Shown: piece after piece, positions 63,327-64,000 of the stretch
How the letters are laid out: each line of letters opens with the position of its first letter
How positions within the stretch are numbered: the stretch's first letter is position 1
From: Pontibacter qinzhouensis
GTDB lineage: Bacteria > Bacteroidota > Bacteroidia > Cytophagales > Hymenobacteraceae
Reading direction: 5' to 3'
NCBI RefSeq assembly: GCF_008017455.1
Contig: NZ_VRTY01000002.1
Location: 1-64,000, forward strand
Length of the DNA stretch: 64,000 nucleotides
Notes under the pieces: generated by a model
The model's input: only the letters and a program-made list of their open reading frames with translations
Told to the model about the DNA's origin: nothing
Databases searched by the model: none
Translations under genes and position numbers: made by a program

Positions 63327-64000
63327 ATGAAAAGAATAAAACTAACCATACTCATGGCGCTACTGCTTGTAACAAACCTTCAGGCACAGGTAGCCTCTCA
63401 GTTTGTGAAAACGGACGGTAGCAGATTTGTTTTAGAAGGCAAACCCTATTATTACATTGGTACCAACTATTGGTATGGCGCTATTCTGGGTTCAACAGGT
63501 GAGGCAGGCAACCAGGAGAGGCTGCTGCAGGAGCTGGATTTTATGAAACAGAATGGCATCACCAACCTCCGCATTCTGGCCGGAGCACAGGGGCCAAACG
63601 ATCAGCCATTTCGCGTTTCTCCAGCTTTGGAAATGGCTCCCGGCAAGTATAACGATACGCTGCTGGCTGGGCTGGATTTTATGTTGGCCGAGATGGGTAA
63701 GCGCGACATGAAGGCTGTACTGTATTTCAACAATAGCTGGGAGTGGTCTGGTGGCTACGGTCAGTACCTCAACTGGAACGGCTATGGCGACATTCCCTAC
63801 GCCTTAGCAAACAATAACGATTGGGCAGGATTTATGCGTTATGTGAGCCAGTTCCTGAACTGTGAGCCCTGCAAAAGTCAGTTTGCCAACCACGTAAAAT
63901 TCATGCTGAACCGCACCAACCAGTTCACCAACAAGAAATACACCGAGGATCCGGCCATCATGTCCTGGCAAATCGCAAATGAACCGCGTGCTTTCTCTAA
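63327..64000 (+). CDS. GH5 beta-mannanase (GH5_7-like), cut by the window edge
   Basis: The first 224 residues are present and the frame is open at the right edge. A signal peptide spans residues 1-20 (ends TNLQAQ). The pattern FVLEGKPYYYIGTNYWYGAILG, LRILAGAQGPNDQ and VLYFNNSWEWSGGYGQYLNW is that of eukaryote-like GH5_7 endo-mannosidases. The acid/base is Glu219 in WQIANEPR; the nucleophile lies beyond the edge. It follows the acetylesterase by 190 bp across a REP-like palindrome, so it may be transcribed separately. Confidence 0.9.
   Translation, partial: MKRIKLTILMALLLVTNLQAQVASQFVKTDGSRFVLEGKPYYYIGTNYWYGAILGSTGEAGNQERLLQELDFMKQNGITNLRILAGAQGPNDQPFRVSPALEMAPGKYNDTLLAGLDFMLAEMGKRDMKAVLYFNNSWEWSGGYGQYLNWNGYGDIPYALANNNDWAGFMRYVSQFLNCEPCKSQFANHVKFMLNRTNQFTNKKYTEDPAIMSWQIANEPRAFS

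Overview
The window looks like chromosomal DNA from a free-living Bacteroidota, most likely order Cytophagales (Hymenobacteraceae, Pontibacter-like). The indications are two SusC/SusD pairs, type IX secretion (T9SS) C-terminal sorting domains, lipoproteins with a Cys followed by acidic residues, TAnnTTTG-type -7 promoter boxes, and many Bacteroidota-only families. The taxonomic call is inference; there is no rRNA or tRNA gene in the window, and no transposase, integrase or CRISPR array.

Layout. 1-5000: an AT-rich polysaccharide flippase, a small STAS-like protein, a stand-alone MreB and a membrane-anchored GH25 lysozyme. 5000-10000: an orphan SusC/SusD pair on the minus strand with a LacI-type operator upstream. 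10400-13400: an ABC-F ATPase, a small PhnA-domain protein and an FKBP isomerase. 14400-20100: a fermentative trio, AdhE, a two-domain class II aldolase whose second half has lost its catalytic residues, and an iron alcohol dehydrogenase of the lactaldehyde reductase type. 20300-30300: AsnA, DoxX, an SDR/DUF2867 protein, a small outer-membrane barrel, and a minus-strand group with MORN-repeat, DUF2490 and unknown secreted proteins. 31000-37600: a large T9SS-exported sugar-dehydrogenase-like protein with two nearly identical PA14 domains, and a membrane-bound predicted pseudokinase.

38866 to the right edge is a large polysaccharide utilisation locus (PUL) for galactoglucomannan-type beta-mannan: SusC, SusD, two surface glycan-binding proteins, three GH26 mannanases, a GH9 glucanase, an AraC regulator, a sodium-solute symporter, a GH130 mannosylglucose phosphorylase translationally coupled to a mannobiose 2-epimerase, a GH27 alpha-galactosidase, an acetylesterase and a GH5 mannanase cut by the window edge. 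Together they describe surface binding, backbone cutting, removal of galactose and acetyl groups, import, and phosphorolytic breakdown of mannobiose to mannose-1-phosphate and glucose.

The most unusual feature is not a gene. A 57-59 bp element recurs about eighteen times, always between genes, in both orientations, with a highly conserved 30-bp half, a variable middle and a conserved CAAGGGTA end. It typically sits just past operon ends, often beyond a recognisable terminator. A second, rarer palindromic MITE-like family (two copies) and a REP-like double hairpin are also present.
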